Source: Bacteroidota bacterium
Lineage (GTDB): Bacteria > Bacteroidota > Bacteroidia > Flavobacteriales_D > Crocinitomicaceae
Direction of reading: 5' to 3'
NCBI GenBank assembly: GCA_024280295.1
Contig: JAJRQK010000005.1
Location: 1-64,000, forward strand
DNA: 64,000 bases
Below, piece after piece: positions 61,327 through 64,000 of this stretch (positions are counted from its first letter, which is position 1; every line of letters starts with the position of its first letter). The notes under the pieces were generated by a model. That model was not told the DNA's origin. It was given only the letters and a program-made list of their open reading frames with translations, and ran no database searches. A program made the position numbers and the translations under genes.

Positions 61327-64000
61327 ATGAAAAATTGTCGATACTCAACCAACTTGAAGAAAGGGAGACTTACTACCATTGTGTTATTTGGTACCTTTGT
61401 ATCATTTGGACAATTGACATTCAGTGAAATAAGTTCTGAAGAAAGTGGGATTAAATTCCAAAATAATCTTCGAGAGTCCCCACAGATAAACGTCTTAACT
61501 TATCAATACTTTCACAACGGTGGTGGAGTTGCTGTTGGGGACTTAAACAATGATGGTTTACCTGATATTTACTTCACCTCAAACCTTGAACCGAATCGTC
61601 TGTATTTGAATGAGGGTAATTTCAAATTCACTGAAATCAGCAGTACAGCAAAAGTTAGTGGAGGAAGAGGATGGGCAACTGGAAGCTGTATGATTGACAT
61701 CAACAATGACGGATTCTTAGATATTTACGTCTGCAAATCTGGAAACACAACTGATGAAGCACGCAAAAATAAATTATACATCAATCAAGGAGATCTAACT
61801 TTTGTAGAAAGTGCAGCAGCTTATGGCTTAGATGATCTGGGATATTCTTCACAAGCATATTTTTTAGATTTTGACAAAGATGGTGATTTGGATATGTACC
61901 TCCTTAATCATTCGATCAAACCACTACAAGCAAATACTTCAAATATAGATCTATCATTTGAACGTGACCCTCTTGCTGGTGATAAGTTCTTTCGCAATGA
62001 TAATGGTAAATTCATTGATATTAGTGATACAGCCGGAATCAAAGGAAGTCCACTTGGGTTTGGATTGAGCGCATCAATAGGTGATGTAAATGGAGATGGA
62101 TATCCTGATGTTTACGTGTGTAATGATTACCTTGAAAGGGATTACCTCTATATCAATAATGGCAATGGAACATTTACAGATCGATTAAAGGAAAATACTG
62201 GACATATTTCAAACTTCTCAATGGGATCAGATATTGCGGACATTAATAACGACGGACACCTAGATATTATGGTAGCTGATATGGCGGCTGAGGACAATTA
62301 TCGCTCAAAAACCAACATGTCAGGTATGAATCCTGAACGTTTTTGGAATTTTGTAAATAATGGTTTTCACTATCAGTACATGATCAATACACTTCAGTTG
62401 AATAGAGGAGATGGTTCGTTTTCTGAAATTTCTCAACTTGCGGGTATTGATAAAACTGATTGGAGCTGGGCACCTCTTTTCGCCGACTTTAATCAAGATG
62501 GTCTTAAAGATTTATTTGTAACAAATGGTTTAAGAAAAGAAGCACGAAATAATGATTTTGTCAAAAAGAAGAAGATTCTTTTGGCGAGAATGAAGGAGTT
62601 TCCAGACAGCACGAATTTTTACCTAAAGGAGATCCTTGATGAAATGCCTGAAGAACCAATTTCAAATTACCTCTATACAAATAAAGGGGATTTACACTTT
62701 TCTAAAATTGGAAATACAGGAATGTCAAACCCTACTTTTTCCAATGGTGCAGCTTATGCCGATCTTGACGGTGATGGAGATCTTGATCTTATTGTGAACA
62801 ATATTGATAATGTTGCAACAATTTATCGCAATGATTCTGAAACAGATAATTATATTAAAATCAAATTGGCAGGAGATAGAGGGAATGTGTCCGGAATTGG
62901 AGCGAAACTGACAATTGTCTGTGGAAATCTGGTTCAGACAACTGAGCATTATCTCTCTAGAGGCTATTTATCTTCTGTGGAGGACTTGATTCATTTTGGA
63001 TTGGGCAAGAATAGAATTATTGATAAGGTTGAAGTTGTTTGGTCTAACGGAACTGTTACTCTACTTGAGAATATTGAAATCAACCAGGTATTGGCAATCG
63101 AGCAAAATGGTATAGTTAACACTGACCAGACTAATTTTAGAACTACTCTTGAATTAAATACTGAACTTCAACAAATTGACTATAAACATACTGAGAATGA
63201 TTTCGATGACTTTGAAAGAGAGGTGCTTCTTCCACATAAAATGAGCAATTTAGGTCCTGCTATTGCCGTCGCTGATGTTAACGGTGATGGGCTTGATGAC
63301 TTTTATGTTGGTGGGGCTAGTGGTCAATCTGGACAACTTTTTATACAGTCGGCTAATGGAGAATTTAGAAAAGAACAGGATTATGCCTTATCTTCAAATG
63401 CCAGTCGTGAAGAGGTTGTTGCTCATTTCTTTGATGCTGATGGGGATAACGATCTCGATTTGTATATTGGAAGCGGTGGAAATGAGTTTCTGAATGGCGC
63501 TGATGACTTAAAAGATCAACTATATCTTAACGAAAATGGGAGCTTTGTTCTATCAAATGCTCTCCCAAAAGATATGAGTACCTCTACAGGTACAATAATT
63601 TCAACTGATTTTGATGGTGACGGCGACCTTGATTTATTTGTTGGATCACGACAAACCCCAGGGAAATACCCATTTGCTTCGAAGAGTTATATTCTCAAGA
63701 ATGAAAATGGTCAGTTTACAGATATAACTGATGAAATTGCTCCCGTTTTAAATGAACTTGGGATGATCACAGATGTGGTTTGGGCTGACCTCAATAACAA
63801 TGGAAACCTTGAGCTAGCTTTATCTGGAGAATGGATGCCTCTTACTATTTTAGAAATCGAAGATGGAGTGTACATCGATCGTACTACTGAATTTGGACTT
63901 AAAAACTCTAATGGATGGTGGTTTAGCCTTGAATCTGCTGACATTGATAATGATGGTGATCTTGATTTGATAGCAGGGAATCTCGGATTGAATTACAAAT
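61327..64000 (+). CDS. Large secreted VCBS/FG-GAP-repeat protein with ASPIC/UnbV domain (3' end outside window)
   Basis: Not in the track because the frame is still open at base 64000 (891 codons seen). N-terminal signal anchor (KGRLTTIVLFGTFVSFGQ), then many calcium-binding-type blades 'GDLNNDGLPDIYF', 'DINNDGFLDIYV', 'DLDGDGDLDLIV', 'DVNGDGLDDFYVG', arranged as a first beta-propeller, an ASPIC/UnbV domain at ~510-600 ('GNVSGIGAKLTIVCGNLVQTTEHYLSRGYLSSVEDLIHFGLG ... VVWSNGTV'), and a second propeller. CRTAC1-like proteins of this size in Bacteroidota are typically exported, often beside SusCD systems. Function unknown. Confidence 0.9.
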   Translation, partial: MKNCRYSTNLKKGRLTTIVLFGTFVSFGQLTFSEISSEESGIKFQNNLRESPQINVLTYQYFHNGGGVAVGDLNNDGLPDIYFTSNLEPNRLYLNEGNFKFTEISSTAKVSGGRGWATGSCMIDINNDGFLDIYVCKSGNTTDEARKNKLYINQGDLTFVESAAAYGLDDLGYSSQAYFLDFDKDGDLDMYLLNHSIKPLQANTSNIDLSFERDPLAGDKFFRNDNGKFIDISDTAGIKGSPLGFGLSASIGDVNGDGYPDVYVCNDYLERDYLYINNGNGTFTDRLKENTGHISNFSMGSDIADINNDGHLDIMVADMAAEDNYRSKTNMSGMNPERFWNFVNNGFHYQYMINTLQLNRGDGSFSEISQLAGIDKTDWSWAPLFADFNQDGLKDLFVTNGLRKEARNNDFVKKKKILLARMKEFPDSTNFYLKEILDEMPEEPISNYLYTNKGDLHFSKIGNTGMSNPTFSNGAAYADLDGDGDLDLIVNNIDNVATIYRNDSETDNYIKIKLAGDRGNVSGIGAKLTIVCGNLVQTTEHYLSRGYLSSVEDLIHFGLGKNRIIDKVEVVWSNGTVTLLENIEINQVLAIEQNGIVNTDQTNFRTTLELNTELQQIDYKHTENDFDDFEREVLLPHKMSNLGPAIAVADVNGDGLDDFYVGGASGQSGQLFIQSANGEFRKEQDYALSSNASREEVVAHFFDADGDNDLDLYIGSGGNEFLNGADDLKDQLYLNENGSFVLSNALPKDMSTSTGTIISTDFDGDGDLDLFVGSRQTPGKYPFASKSYILKNENGQFTDITDEIAPVLNELGMITDVVWADLNNNGNLELALSGEWMPLTILEIEDGVYIDRTTEFGLKNSNGWWFSLESADIDNDGDLDLIAGNLGLNYK

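Noticed and set aside
1-64000. tRNA, rRNA, CRISPR arrays, riboswitches and intact insertion sequences
   Set aside because: By eye I found no T-loop/CCA patterns, no regularly spaced repeats, no conserved riboswitch core and no transposase; a covariance-model scan was not possible.

Overview
The window is about 64 kb of AT-rich DNA from a member of the Bacteroidota, most likely order Flavobacteriales (a Crocinitomicaceae- or Cryomorphaceae-like lineage). The evidence is several proteins with type A or type B type-9-secretion (T9SS) C-terminal domains, a 288-residue housekeeping sigma factor, the parA-parB-DUF5683-dapB-lepB-wbqC gene order, a nusB-DUF1573-yajC cluster, PUR-alpha (DUF3276) and DUF4294 proteins, and promoters of the TTTG/TAnnTTTG kind. 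No rRNA, tRNA, CRISPR array, intact transposase or integrase was seen.

Layout. 1-16 kb holds secreted and surface proteins: a truncated leucine-rich protein, a type B sorting-domain protein, a glycine-rich/HYR adhesin-like protein and a PPC-like repeat protein. Among them lie an ECF sigma factor coupled to a membrane protein that looks like an anti-sigma factor with a PKD and a type-B-CTD-like periplasmic part, malate dehydrogenase, and a DUF255 lipoprotein. 16.4-19.1 kb is a NarL-type two-component system. 19.1-20.2 kb looks like a mobile, cassette-like insertion: a GNAT gene bounded by inverted core sequences and a ~190-nt attC-like hairpin, followed by a decayed serine-hydrolase gene. 20.2-26.9 kb (minus strand) is the parA-to-wbqC housekeeping operon. 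27-32 kb holds DUF3276, an ABC exporter, leucine-dehydrogenase-type GDH, nusB, DUF1573 and yajC.

32-46 kb holds small envelope proteins, a broken DNA-alkylation-repeat gene, an extended GAPDH, rpoD, an HtrA protease, an overlapping dapF-unknown-GNAT-mltG-asparaginase operon, thioredoxin reductase and a superfamily 2 helicase. 46-64 kb is accessory: a zinc-ribbon/T9SS-CTD protein, DUF1761, GNAT, a YadA-like-head/S74/T9SS fibre protein, an operon of unrecognised proteins with a hidden small lipoprotein, a concanavalin-like secreted protein, an OB-fold lipoprotein, a LytTR two-component system, LysE, a lipocalin-like lipoprotein, a decayed rhuM gene, and the start of a giant VCBS/ASPIC protein that runs off the window.

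The most interesting signals are: (i) a 30-bp identical block carrying a 10-bp direct repeat at the same distance from identical -7 boxes upstream of two secreted-protein genes, next to a LytTR regulator that may bind it; (ii) membrane or regulatory proteins carrying T9SS-type C-terminal domains without N-terminal signal peptides; (iii) the unrecognised 50.1-52.9 kb operon; (iv) the cassette-like GNAT locus; and (v) a perfect 40-bp hairpin repeat shared by a second GNAT gene and the rhuM remnant.
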